This document shows positions 22,000 to 34,869 of a stretch of DNA of 64,000 bases, one piece after another. Made by a program: the position numbers and the translations under genes. A model generated the notes under the pieces. The model saw only the letters and a program-made list of their open reading frames with translations, had not been told where the DNA came from and did no database searches. The stretch spans positions 11,999,024 to 12,063,023 of the forward strand of contig NC_044576.1 in assembly GCF_901933205.1 (NCBI RefSeq), read 5' to 3'. The stretch comes from Camarhynchus parvulus. Lineage: Eukaryota; Chordata; Aves; Passeriformes; Thraupidae. The stretch's first letter is position 1. Each line of letters begins with the position of its first letter.

Positions 22000-24900
22000 T
22001 AGCAGGTGAGGATTTTTTGTAAACTGGTGAGCTTGCAGGAAGGTTCATCCAAACCCAGAGAAAATACTAAGGACATTTGTGAATGAGGACAGGGGAGAGA
22101 GAAATGGTAGTCTCTCCTCTTACTGCTTTCCTGAAAGTGCCACAAGCCTTCTCGTGCTTCTGGAAGAGCCAGAGGTAAGAGATCTGTTTGATTTAAATCA
22201 AGAGAATCTTGTTAAAAATATTCAAGCCTCTGAGAGAGCCGCTTACATTAGCATGATTATTTAGTCTGGAAAAAGGACTACATTGCAGTCATCTTTGGGA
22301 GGCCCAGAGTGCCAGCTGCAAGTCCTGTAAAAGGAAATTCCAGCCAGCACAGAGAGTTCCCTGTGCCTGGCCAAGGCTTCTGGAGGCTTCGAGCCCCTCT
22401 CACCTACTGCTTTTCTACAGAACCAGAAGAGTCCTGTCATAAACACACACCTTTTCTGAAAGAAAGGACCAGACCTGCCTTCTGAGGCACCACTGACAAC
22501 TTTAATAACTTATCTGGCAGAGGACAACCAGAAGAAACCGGATCTGGAACTGGCAAAGGGACCTCAAGGTCAGCCCTATTTCAGCACATTGCATTTCATA
22601 ATGGAATGGGAACAATAAATCCCATCAGGTCTTTAATAATTCAATAGTTAGCATGCTGGGAGAAGAGAAAGTCTGTGGTGTAGTGCATCAAGTTTTATGC
22701 CATTTTCTTACTTCTGAGCCTGTAAAGGCAACTAACAGCACTTAACCTAACACTGCTGCTATTGCTACATAGGAAAACATTCATTAAACTGCATAACTCT
22801 GAGAAGAAGAACCCTTAATTCATCAGCCATGTACATTAAAGGCAGATCTTTTATAATATCATTACATGAAGGGGATATTTTTTTCCTTTTTAACTGAAAC
22901 CATGACAGGTCAGTCCCTCAGGCACCTTGTAACAGTGGTGGCCATGCCACAGGTTGTGAAGGATTTTATTGATCATGAGGCCTTTCATACCACTGCCTGG
23001 AATGAAGAGAAACTTTATTCTAGCAGAAACATACAGGATACAGTGAGCAAACATGGGCCCTGGAACGTGCTGCCTTGTGCAGAAAAGAACCTCCTGTGTA
23101 CCCACAGCAGTAAGTTAACTGCTCCATGGACCATGTCTGACGTTTTGTGGTGTCAGATGCTGTGCATGGGCAGCTGACATGCAGGCATGTTCACTAGTGC
23201 TTGTCAGAATAGGAGTTTGTGTGAAGCAAATGAGGATGTAAGGCTTGGCGGGTGGGTTGGCTAGAGGGAGGAGTTTTAAATGTAATTGCAGTTCCCAAAT
23301 TTGCTGCTCAGAGCAGCTGAGATGATTGAGCAGAGAGAAAGAGGCATCTGACTTTTTTAACAGGTATAAGCTTATAGAAAATTTCTTCTACCATATACTT
23401 CTCCTATGAGTTTCCAAAGGTGTTCTGTTTCCTTTCTACTCTATTGCAGTCAAGTACCCATACTGAGGCCTTGGAGCAAAGCCACAGTTCCAGTCTTTAT
23501 TTCTAGCCTCCTGGTATAAATCCATAAATAAAGTAAACCCCTTTATGGCAGAGTAATCTTCAAGAATGCCCCAACATGAATAACCTTTTATAGCAAAACA
23601 TAACTCTTTCCCTGCAACTCAAATGAAGCTCATCTGATTTATATCTTTTGTTATTGTCATTGTGGACCACACTGAGAGTGACCAGGTTCCCCGTTTCCTG
23701 GCAGATAAAGCACCCAGAGTACAAGAGATAGCAGGAGGCAGTTCAGTGGCAGGCCACTGGCAAAGCCCCCTGGCACAGGCAAACCCTTCAGCTGCCTGGG
23801 CAAGGGCTGTCACAGCTGCTGGGGGTTCCTCTGCCGCCTGCCGAAGTCTGCAGCAAAAGGAAAAACCAAATAGGAAGTAACATTTAAGTTTGGTTTTAAA
23901 ATTAAGATGCAAATCTGCTACACAAATATCCTACAGCAGGCAAGTCCAAAGGGAGCATGTTTCATTTTGGATCAGCTTAAATTTCTTAAACTAACTTCAC
24001 TGACATTTGTCTTGTGCTGGTTAATTTACTTATGTCTGCTTTACACGCTCACACTAAGCACAGATAAAGTTCTCCACACAAAGGTTTGCACTGGCATGAC
24101 AAATCTTGGGCTGTAACAGAAATGTTTTTGTACCACACTGGCCCTGCGCAGCCACCACAGTGCACGGTTATTTGCTCTTGGCGGAACATTTGCTGTGTCA
24201 CAGGCAGGCTGGGAGGAAAACGGGAATCAGCCTTTTGCCAAGGAAGATGCAGAGCAGACTTGAACAGCTGAAGGGAGGAATGGAGGCAGTTGAAACCTTG
24301 CGGGTAATTTTTAGCTGATCCTGTCTTTCTTTTATCAGAGAGTACTAATTTAAAATATTTGATTAATATGGGTATTAAAAATATAGAGGGATTTCAATGC
24401 CCTGTGAAACTTGTAGTGATTTTAGGAGTAGAAGAATAAAGTTACTGTAGAAAGTTAATCCAAAAATTTGTAGGGATTTTTTTCCCTCAAAAATTATCCT
24501 GCTCTAATCAGTTCTAATTCTCTCTTTAGAAAAGAGAAAGAATGAGTTTTGTAGAGTATTTTGAGAAAGGTATAAGTTCTCAGTCTTTACTTCCCAATCC
24601 TCCCATACCCCAAAAATGCCTTTACTTGGAGAGTTACACAGTTCACTTATCCGAAAGAGAAGTTAGAGTCCCCATTTCTGATACACCCTTTCATCCACTG
24701 TATCACAGTTCCCATCACTCCTTATGGCTGCTTCTGCCTTTCACAACAGATAGATAAAAATAAACATGTGCTTCTAGTTCTGCTTTCTAAACCATTAGAA
24801 CAGATAAGCAGAACAATAACATCAAGAGCTCAGTGGTTTTTTCCTTTGCACCGTTGTGATCCCGAGTCTTTTGGGGAGCAGCAGTCAGCAGCTCCCCATG

Positions 24901-27900
24901 ACAGTGACTGGGCAGGGTCTGTGGGGACAAGGGTCAGTCTCCCACCTTTGAGGGTGGAGGAACAGAAATGTAGAAAAAGCTCCTGCTTGTTTAAGGGCAG
25001 GAAGGAAGGCAATTTTTTTCTGTTCTAAAGCAAACTGCAATTTCAAGCTCTCTCTGAATACCTTTCAAGTACATCTGCTGTAAAGCCTTTGGAGCCACTG
25101 TTATTTACCAAGTAGGAAAGTGCAACCAATGCAGATTATAAGAGCTCTTTTCCAAGAAGAAAGCAAGAAGTATGCACTCTTCCAGCATCCTACCAGGGCT
25201 AAAATTATGGTGGTTGCACTTTTAGGCGGGCAAACAGTCATTTAGTATGGTACTTAGCCTGTACAGTCAGTGCTTGCAATGATTAATGGATAGGTTAATT
25301 TTCTCTATTTCATTTGAAATAAATAGCTCTTTTGGTTAGTTCTCTGCATATTGAGCTATGTGCATGCTATAGGCAAAGCCATCCTGGTATATCCTGTCCC
25401 CAGGCACTACAACACTTTCATTTCCCAAGTTTATTCCAATCTTAACCAAATGAAGCAAAGGAAGTATGAATAATTTTTTCCTTTTCTAGTTATTGTCCCA
25501 GATGTTTTCATTGCCATTACTTTTCATTTCAGCTGTTGAGTGAATCAAAGGTCTGGCACTGTTCAGAGTGATTTCTTCTGTTCTTTTACCTGCACTTACA
25601 AGGTTACCTTTCCTGAAAATATTTGCTATCACAAAATTTAGCTTTTAGAATTTAAATATATTTGGGGCAAATTCAGAATAGAAACAAATAGGTATGGATC
25701 TGACTTAAGGACTTCAATTTAACCTCAAATAATACAGTAATGAGCTGCATATATATGAACTAGGAAACCAGGGAATTATTCTGCTATGTTCTCTAGGTCC
25801 ATTCTACCCATGATTTATTTTAAATTACTTTGGGTAGGGTCACCTTCTTTTAGCATGTCACTATACATGACTATTTGTGCATGCAGAAGTTGATCATATC
25901 ATAAATAGCTGTGGTGCTGGGATGAACCTATAAAATTCTTTTAAGGTGCATCTTTACATTGTCTTCACACCAAGGTTAGTACCTCTGTGAGATGGAGGCT
26001 GCATCAGAAAGGTCTCTGAAATAAAGCAGAAAAACTGGCAAAAACTTTATTTTCACTGGGACCTGGTGCTTTCCCTATTCAACAAAGAAATCTCATCCTC
26101 TCTCTCCATGTTGCTCAGGACATTCTGCCATGCAAAATCCCTGTATTTCCCCTGTAAGGTTTTATGATGGTTGGTTAAAGTGTGTTCTGTCACTGCAGAA
26201 GGATTAGCGGATTGCTAAGTTCTCACATGCCCCTTCCTCCTTCCCTGCTTTAAATGACAAATCAAATCACTGGGAGTCAGACACCAAAACCATTTATTTT
26301 TTTAAATGCTACCAGGCATCAAGGTCTGTCTCCAGCTACCTTTGTAATTTTGGCCTGACTGCACTTGTCGCTCATAAGATCTACAGTTGTGGAAACTGTC
26401 AGCAGCACAGCGGTATAAAATTCAAACAGTCTCTGTGTGGTGGTGTCTGATAAGATAAGAAAAGTTATTTTGTGATTTTAAGATAGTTTGTCTCCTGTGA
26501 CAGCTTTCATTTCAGTGTTAAGAACTTCTTGCACAGCATTTGTCTATACTTTTAGGAAACAAATATAGTTTAGGAAACAGTTTACTTGATTTTTTAAAAT
26601 ATAATAAAACTGCCAATACTGATTTTTAAATGAAATTAGGATTCCTAAATGAAATATACTCAATATTCTAATATGTGCATTTTACTATTCATTTCATCAG
26701 GTTTCACTCTATTTCACTGAAAAATATTCAATCAGAAAAGAAAAAATCACATGATACAGCTTTCACTAAAGTACTGTCATTTTTTAGGTTAGTTGAAATG
26801 TCGAGAAATGATAGTGAGGAAGAACATTTTGAAAATTTTAGATTGCCTTTTTAAAGATCTGGTGTCTTTGGAATGGTGTAAAAAAAGAAAAAAAAAATGA
26901 AAATCTGCAAAATAAGACCTTCATTCTGCAGTTTCATTCTGGCTGGGGCTCATGTAAGAACATCATTTCCTGCTTGGGAAAAGGCTCTACTTTCTCTTTA
27001 ACAGAGATGGTCCTGTTCTCATTTTCTTTATTTTCTGTTTATTTTGGACCAGCATTTCTAGGACTTCCCAAGTGTGTTACAATCATGAAACTACAGTACA
27101 TGCATTACCTGCTGTAGGCAGTGCCCCTCAGTTTCATCAGTCTCTCTCCCCTGGGATCAAAAGGTTTTCTCTAGGCAAGGTGAGGTCAATATGACCTCAT
27201 AATTCCCCCTAAGACACTACTGCAGAAAAAAATCGTGGTTTATACTGTGATAGTTTGTTTTCTTCCATGTATTCTCCAGTCATGAATGAGGTCTCCTGAG
27301 TGTCTTTGCCATGAAGCAGAGCTCCCCTGAGATTTACTAAAGGTACTCTGGAGCACTGCCCAGGTGTGTGCTGCCATCTCTGTCCATACAGCAGCTGTGG
27401 GCTCTGCTCTGCAGGGTCCTGATTTTCAAAAATCAGTCTCCCTATGAGTAGGGGTGCCATGAGCAAGCGAGGCTGTGAGGAGATGCTTGGCCACGTTCTG
27501 ATAAAGTATTAATGACATCAATTGGAAATCAATGTCAGTTTTATACTCCTTGCAGAGTCACTGCTGGATTTAAGCTAATGTAGAGCACTTCTAAAATACC
27601 TAAATGCACAAAGCTTTACCTGTTTGCAAGGGAGAACCTCACAGAAATGAACTGCCCCACACAAACCAAAGTTGCTCAGGACTACATGCTCTCTGACAAC
27701 AAAATCCACCTTCACTGTCTAATTCTTATCCCACTTTATGATCATTCCTAGCAGTTCCTTTTCTCCTCCCGCCTGCACAGCTGCAGCATGGAAGTTTCCC
27801 CCATCCCTGCTCAGTCTGCAGCTCCCCAGGAGCCGTGCAGACAGACACGTTCACAGCCTGCATCTCAGCATTGCTGCAGGACACAGAGGGGCCACCCAGG

Positions 27901-30900
27901 GCAGCAGCACTGCCCGGCCACACTGCCTGGGACAGCTGGGATTGGAGCTTTCCTCACTGCTCATGTCCTGACCCTCAGGCATGGGTGGAGGTGTGCTATG
28001 ACCTTAAAGTCCTCCTGAAAAATATAGTTAGACAGATTAAGAAGTTTGCTGTAAGTCACGTCCATTTCCAAATTTTCTCTGTTAAGGAGAAGGCAATATG
28101 TGGGTTTTTTTTGAACAGGACACAGCATTCTCTGTCCAAAGGTTTGCCCTGAAAACTAAGTTTACAAACTTTTGCTGGCAGCTTAGAAAAGTGCAACAGC
28201 ATAACATTTCCTCAGTATGCAGCCTAACTTGCTGCTTGGGCAGGCAAGTTTTGGAAATTTTGGGCAAATATATGGAGGGCTGCTGGAATCCATTTTAGCA
28301 GCTAATATGCTGAACTTCTAAGTAACTAAGATTGTGCTGGTATATATTTTTAAAAGATTGAACTATTTTTTTATTACATTGAGGATTTATTCTTTATCAG
28401 AATGAAGAACAGAAGAGGTTTAATAAATGCTCTTCCCCCCAGAGTCCTTTCCCTTTGAAACTTTTAACTGCACTGACATCTAAGGGTCCAATTCACAGAC
28501 CATGGACTTGGGGACAATATTCTTCTTTAATGTAAGGAGAGGTCTGACCCAGGTCCCCAGGAGAAGACCCAAAGCCATCATTACATGCAATGCTCATCAG
28601 CCTTAAGTACCACCCCGCAGACCATTTGAACAGGTTTTGTGTGGGGGTTTTTGTCTTCAGTGTTTCTGTGGTGTGTGACCGAATTGAACTTTACAAATAT
28701 CAAACAGACCTGTGGCCAGACTGCTGTGGCTGCAGCGTGTACAAGGGAAAAAGAGAAAAGCAGTCTTTGAAACTTATAATTTTCCTCTCTTTGCTTTCTG
28801 TGTATTGTGCTTTTAACATTTTAATATCCGTGTCTATATTTAGAGGCACCTGCCAGCCTCTTGGGCTGCAGCACCACAGAGATCACAGCCACGGTGTGCT
28901 GGCTCCACTGCCACTGGCTTTGTCTTCTGCTTTCTTTTGCCTCGGGTAACTCTTGCATGTAAATATATTTTGCTTCCTGTTCTGTAGAACTGAAGAACCA
29001 CAGACTAGTTAAAATGGGGAAAAGAGCCTGCCAATAGTAAGTGGATGTTTCAGAAACATGATTTAAGAAGTCTTGACTGGAAATCAATTAAAGTCCATCA
29101 CAGAATATTTGAACTTCAAGGCATTTTAGTATGAAGCTGAGGCAGGAGAGAACACCATCAGGGTCCTTTATAATGGAGAGATCCAGTGTTTTCATAAAAA
29201 GATAAAAAAAGACTTTCCAAGGACAGAACACACTCCCTCAGATTTTGCACAGGATTCAGACTAAACAACATGAATTTAATCGAGATTTTCCTTTCTCTTT
29301 ACACATAAACCAGCAGCCACACTGTGCAGATCTGTGTGGTTTGTGCAAAATCAAGGTGTTGTTTTACATTTCTAATAATAATTTTAACCTCTATTCTGTG
29401 TATGTCCCAAGACCGGGGACATCAGTAGTACTGTAATCTGCTTGTTCCATTTATATTATTTTTCCATATGCAAGTGTGCTTGTGGTTTTTGATTAAAAAT
29501 AAGCTTGTTAATTACTCAAAAAAGTTTGTATTAAAGAACTTGTCATGTCTATCACATCTGTGGCCTACTGGCTTATCATTACCCAACTCTTCACAGTATA
29601 AGGCTTTTCTGGGAGTATTCTGGTAAGGTCATCAAGTACAATATGTGATCATAATTCAGAGAAAAAGAAACAGAAATTGCATTGCAAGTCTCCATATGAC
29701 TGTAAAATGGTTATTTTAAGTAATTTTTTGTGTAATTGCTTTAAACTCTCTCGGAGATTACTAGTTTCAGAGTTTTAAGGGCATTGCTTTAAAAAATGGT
29801 GGTCACAAATTAATAAATGCAATGATTTAGGGGCCTTTTCCTCATTCTATTAACAAAATCCTAGAACAATTTATTTTAACATTTAATCACTGCTTTTTAA
29901 TTTTTTTTGAAAGAAGGCCATCATGTGTTTTATGTGGGTGCTGAAACACAGTGCCTCAGTCAGACTTTCTGCTGTTACCAGCACAGAGACCGATATAGTG
30001 AAAAATAATTCTTTCATTCCAGGGCTTTCTTTACTGTACTTTATGTCCAAATATCTTTTCCCTGTGACATAATATCCTAATTTACTTAATGTGTACTCTG
30101 CTTCAAGGTCCAAGTATCTCAAGTGGTTTGCAGGATATTGTTCAGTGATAATCTACAATACAGGAGACTGACAAAGAGTACAAAACATACACAGGAACAG
30201 TAGGAGTTGCAAGACAGTGATACCAGGCCGCAGTACAGAGCAAGAAATAACACAGGCAGCTTTATAGTGGAACTTGAAACTAAAAATGTTTATGGTGTAG
30301 ATTTAAAAAAATATATAAAATAAATAATGCCAGTTGGGGAAACACATGTCTGGTAGAGGAGAAGTGCAAGAATGGGGAAGACAGTTCTCTAGGAGTTATC
30401 AGATTGCACCTGTAGAACAGAGGAGCTAAATTTAACCAGCAAGGAGAAGTTCGCAAGAATACATCTTAACAGTGTGGTTAAGCAACATAAAAACACTGAA
30501 ATCAACCAGATTCTGATGCCTCATGTCCCAGGAGCTGACTCAACAATAGCACAGTAATATTTCAACATACATTTTACAACATATTTCTCTAGCCAATGTG
30601 CTTAGACAAATCTATAATTAGACATAATAATTAGGAGCCAGGTAATATATTATTTGAGTTGAATGAATCTTTTGCAGTAAAGACAAACACTTTTTATGTT
30701 TGAATTTTTCTTAAGAAACTTGTATTTCCTAGGGATTGCCAGCTTACTACTTTGATTACTGCTTTGTCAGTTTTCTTGAATTGCAATGATTACTGTTTGT
30801 CTGGACTATTCTCAGTCACCTACACTTCCACAGGAGCTAATCATAGATAAAATAGAAGCTGAGAATTTGAAATTCTGTTTTGTGTAGTCCCATTATGTTA

Positions 30901-31290
30901 TGGTTTTACACACGTGGGTTCTTTTGAGGTTACATCTCTAAGAAAGTGAGGTCAGGTCTTCCTGTCAGGGCTATCATTTAAATCATCAGAAACTGCTCTC
31001 TTGACATGTTCAGTGGAGGCCACATCCCTTTCAGGTTCATTACCTTCTGCTGGCCTCGCTGTGATCACTGACAGAGGAACTGCACATGGACACAAACAGC
31101 CCTGCCTTCCCTTTCGGCTCCTTTTCAGATGCATCTGGGAACCCCTGGGAAGGATGGAAGCAAGGATCTGCCTGTGTTTATCAAAAGGTGGCCAGCATGA
31201 TTAGCCATTTCAATCTAGAGTCCTGGCCACCATGCTTAGGACTTCCAGGTTTTCTATGCTGCCATGGAAACACATATAAAGATTTACCAA
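22000..31290. other. long non-coding stretch without a supported gene
   Basis: More than 9 kb in which open frames are all under 120 codons and unlike any family I know. The patch at 27730-28020 is locally GC-richer, with overlapping frames of 65 to 105 codons in both directions, typical of chance. AT-rich tracts around 26560-26720 and 29700-29880 carry many AATTA and TTTAAA words. No tRNA-like cloverleaf, exon or named repeat was found. Confidence 0.5.
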
Positions 31291-31293
31291 GGG

Positions 31294-31310
31294 AAAAAAA
31301 AAAAAAAAAA
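31294..31310. repeat. A17 run followed by an A-rich tract
   Basis: Seventeen A are followed by GGGAAG and nine more A. The preceding sequence does not look like a retroposed gene or a SINE body, so this is called only a homopolymer tract. Confidence 0.8.
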
Positions 31311-31329
31311 GGGAAGAAAAAAAAAGACA

Positions 31330-32095
31330 GAAATCTGGGAAAGGCAGTAGTGTTCAGGGGATGAAGTTTAATCCTCATTAAGTGGTGTAATGTTGAATAT
31401 GATTTGCTGTGCTGCAGCTTTGTTAGTCAGCTAACAGCTTGATTTTACAACTGTGAGCACATACAGTTAACATTTTTATTTAAGAAATCCCAATAAAGGT
31501 AATATGACTTCTCCTGTAGCTACAGCTTGAAAAATAACTGAGTTAAAGCTGAATTTCTTTATATGGTACTTAAAATTTAATAGTGGTTTTTTTCTTTTAT
31601 TGATCTTTTGAACACTTCATTTGATACCAAAAGTAGAAGGAAGCTGAATCACCCGTTGCAAAGCCTTAAGGCAAGACTGGGCAGTCCAGATCTAAACTGA
31701 AATCTGAATATTGAAAGATCGCCTTTCATCTATGCTGCTAAAACAAAACCTCCATTTCCTCCTCATCTTCCTGAACTTTGGAGTGGCTGATCTTGTCAGC
31801 CTGTGTAGAGGCTGTGGAAAAGAGCACCTGAACCGTCACACCAACCTTGGCTATAAATTGCCGCCTCTTCTAGGCAAGAGCATTTTCTTCTATATATAGC
31901 ATACCCTCTGCTTTTACTGTGAAATGATTAAAATGCTGCAGTAGAATTCAAATAGCACAAACACCCTGTGTGGCCTCACCACCTGGAGCAGCTGTGGCTC
32001 TGCTGCTGGTGGCACTGTCCTGTTGGGGGCACATTTGCTGTACGTGCAGCTGTACAGCCAGGATGGGCTTCTGATTTCTCACCCTGGCTATGCTA
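31330..32095. other. non-coding stretch without a supported gene
   Basis: Ordinary AT-leaning DNA with no open frame above 65 codons and no recognised repeat. Confidence 0.5.
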
Positions 32096-32099
32096 CACA

Positions 32100-32235
32100 A
32101 TGTGATTAAATTAGATCTCTTACATTGTTCACTGACTTCTGGTAAATTACACCTTTGATTTCTGGTCCAATGAAAAGGTGCTAATTATCTTTTTAAGTGC
32201 TCATTTAATGTTCTGCAGCGACATAAAGCATGAGT
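32100..32235. promoter_or_regulatory. candidate enhancer with a TCF/LEF-type site
   Basis: GTGATTAAATTAG is followed by CACCTTTGATTTC; CCTTTGAT at 32152-32159 is an exact match to the TCF/LEF consensus used in Wnt response. GCTAATTATC and CATTTAATG follow within 60 bases. No open frame crosses it. Motif content suggests an enhancer; activity and conservation are not shown. Confidence 0.3.
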
Positions 32236-32619
32236 GCAGCCGCCTGCATGCCCAAACCTTCCAGAGGTTTCTCCCAGGCTGCTCACTCTCATCAGCCTTT
32301 TTCATTTTTCCTCTGCTCCTTCCCTCTGTCCCTCCAAGGCACCTGCTGTGTGCCAGTTCTGCAGCTGAATAAATCTACAGCGTTGTTTGCTGCAACTGGC
32401 TCCATTTTAACCCATAAAAAAAAAAGAAAATTGGCATCCTGTCTGCATTGCCCAGCTTGAATTATTGTTTTTCTCTTAGATGGAGCTTAGCAGACCTCAC
32501 TTTGCAAATGGCTGCCCCTACTCTTCCCTTGAGAAAGAAGTTTGTATGGGGAAGCATTTCACCCATGCCTTACACAGCCTGCACCTGCCCTTTATGTAAA
32601 TAGTTTATGAAAGCTCTCT

Positions 32620-34860
32620 GCTGTTGACTGTGCTTATGTGAGCAGTGGCCCTTGGAGGCCAAGGTGCCCAAACCCACCCACCAGGACACACACACCCCTA
32701 GGGAGCAGCTGGTGCCAGGGGCTGTTATCTCCTGGAAAGCAGCCCATGGCCTGGGCTCCCCATCTCCAAAGTGGTGGAACCCTGTTAAAGTCCATGGATG
32801 TCCCTTGGATGGCTGAGACCCTGTCCTGCTCTCAAGCTTCTCACTTCATTCCTTGTGCCTAGACCTGGATCCAAGCTCAGCACCTCAGCTGAGCTGTGCC
32901 AAAGCTGTGGCTACTCCCCAGTCTCCCAGCTCTCACATGAGGACATGGCAGTGGCTCTGCAGAGGGAATTTCACAGCTGCTCCCTGGCAGCCCCACCTCC
33001 CTTCCTCAGGGAGAAACTGCTCAGCACTGGTGGCTCCCTCTGTACTGGCTCTGGGCTCAGGTTTTCAGTTGTGGCTTTACTGCAAGGAAAGCAGAGGCTT
33101 AAAATGCAGTTGTCACCTCAGTGCATGCAACTACATTCTGTAAAAAACCTGCCAAATTCTAACAGCTTGTATTTAAATAGTGGAAAAAGCCCCAAACATT
33201 GCTTTTCCAATTGCTAATGCCATCCCTGCCAGCTCTCCCTGTGTGCTCTGGTAGGTGTCCCCAGACCATCACTGCCCCACAGCTGTACACTGGGCAGGGT
33301 CTGCCCCAGGCTCTGGGTTACCCTGTCCCTGGCAGGCCTCAGCCTTGTGCCAAGCTGACAGCAAAAACTGTTTCAGTTTGGGTTCTATAAATGGTGAAAA
33401 TCCAGCACAGAAGGAGAGTGGCACTGACAGCACCCAGTGCCCTGCCTCTGTGGGAGAGGCCTGCTGATGAACCCACTCATTTATTACAGGTGGACCAGGC
33501 TGAGGCTGTTTCACAGGAGATCTTCCCCTCCCAGTTTGAGCACTGTTAAACCTTTTCCCTGCTAGCTCTGTTGGCTGCAACCTGTTGGCTGTGTCTCAGC
33601 AGGGGCTCTGCTCACAGCTAACAGACACAGCCGTGCTCCCGGCCTCTCTCCCAGGACAAAATCTGTTTGTGGAGCACAGCAGTGGCCAGGTTCAGCAGGG
33701 CTGGCTGGCATGTGCTCATCTACTTCTATTAGATTTCTCTTTGAAAGCACTCTGGCTTATTCTTTGTTGTTACTTCCAAAGATGATTAAATATGCCCTAG
33801 TTTGAACTTGAAGAATTATTTTGCTTTCCCTCAAACATCCAGCTATGCTATATGAAACCCAGGCTTGTGAGGCTGCTGCAGGAGAACTGGGTTGTCCCCA
33901 CCTCCTTTTGCAGAAGCCTGCTGCCAGAGGTTTTATGCCCTAATCATTACCAAGACAAATATTCCCAGGTGTCATAGTGAAGCACAGTTATTAAACAAAA
34001 AGAAAGAGAGAAAGAAAATAAGCTACAAATCAGATTTCAAACAGCACTTAGTTTGCTTTACCATCACTTGCTTGTTATGTGCCAGGGAACCTGTAGATAT
34101 TTGTGGGAATCAACCCACAGCAGTGAAGCTGCTCTCTCTGGCTGAGTGTGCATGTGGGCCGTGCGCCTGCTTGCCTCTGTTCTGGTCCTGGACTCAGTTT
34201 CTCCAGTTGCCCCCACCCTTAGACACATTTGCTACTGCACTCATTCATGGAGATCAAGCCCATACAGAGTGGACAGCTTCACTTCCAGGCATCACACCAG
34301 AGACAAAAGAACTTGGATTACATTTGTTCCCTAACCTGGGGCTGGGCAAACAGTACCTCACTGGGGTTTGTGCTCTGCAGTGCCTCTGCAGCTCCTCATG
34401 CCCCACAACATTCCCTGAGGAAGCAGGCTGCTTTTGTGCCATGCTGGTGGCTGGCTGTGCACCTTAGCCCTGGGGGCACCTTGGATGGAAGTGTCTCTTT
34501 TATGTACGTGTGGTGAGGGCACTGGACACACTGGGGAGGCCCACAATTATTTTTATTGGCTGTGTATTTTGACACAGCCAATTTCCTGCAAAGGACTGAA
34601 GCCCAGAGCACTGTCGGCACAATTCAGTGCAACTCCATTGACCTGTGCTCCTGGCTTCCCTCTCTGGTGTGGGCCCTTGGCATGGGTTGGGGTAAGAGCA
34701 TTTTCCTGTTCATTGTCATCAGTTCTTCCAGCTTATACCTCCATCAGCCCTTTCCTGCATTGAGCCCTTCCACACTGAAATTGTTGCAGACATATTCTAA
34801 TGAGGCCGTGGGGGATGTAAGGACATCCAAGGACCAAAATAAGAAAATTTTTTCCTGAAA
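32620..34860. other. low-stop stretch with several overlapping open frames, no recognised gene
   Basis: Local GC content rises and stop codons become sparse. The plus strand has frames of 139 codons (32798-33217), 191 codons (33892-34467) and 109 codons (34434-34763), while the minus strand has shorter ones over the same bases. Their translations are rich in cysteine, leucine, serine and proline with no domain I recognise. Overlap of many frames in different phases is typical of chance openness. I therefore describe the stretch without calling a gene. Confidence 0.45.
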
Positions 34861-34869
34861 TAGCACTTC

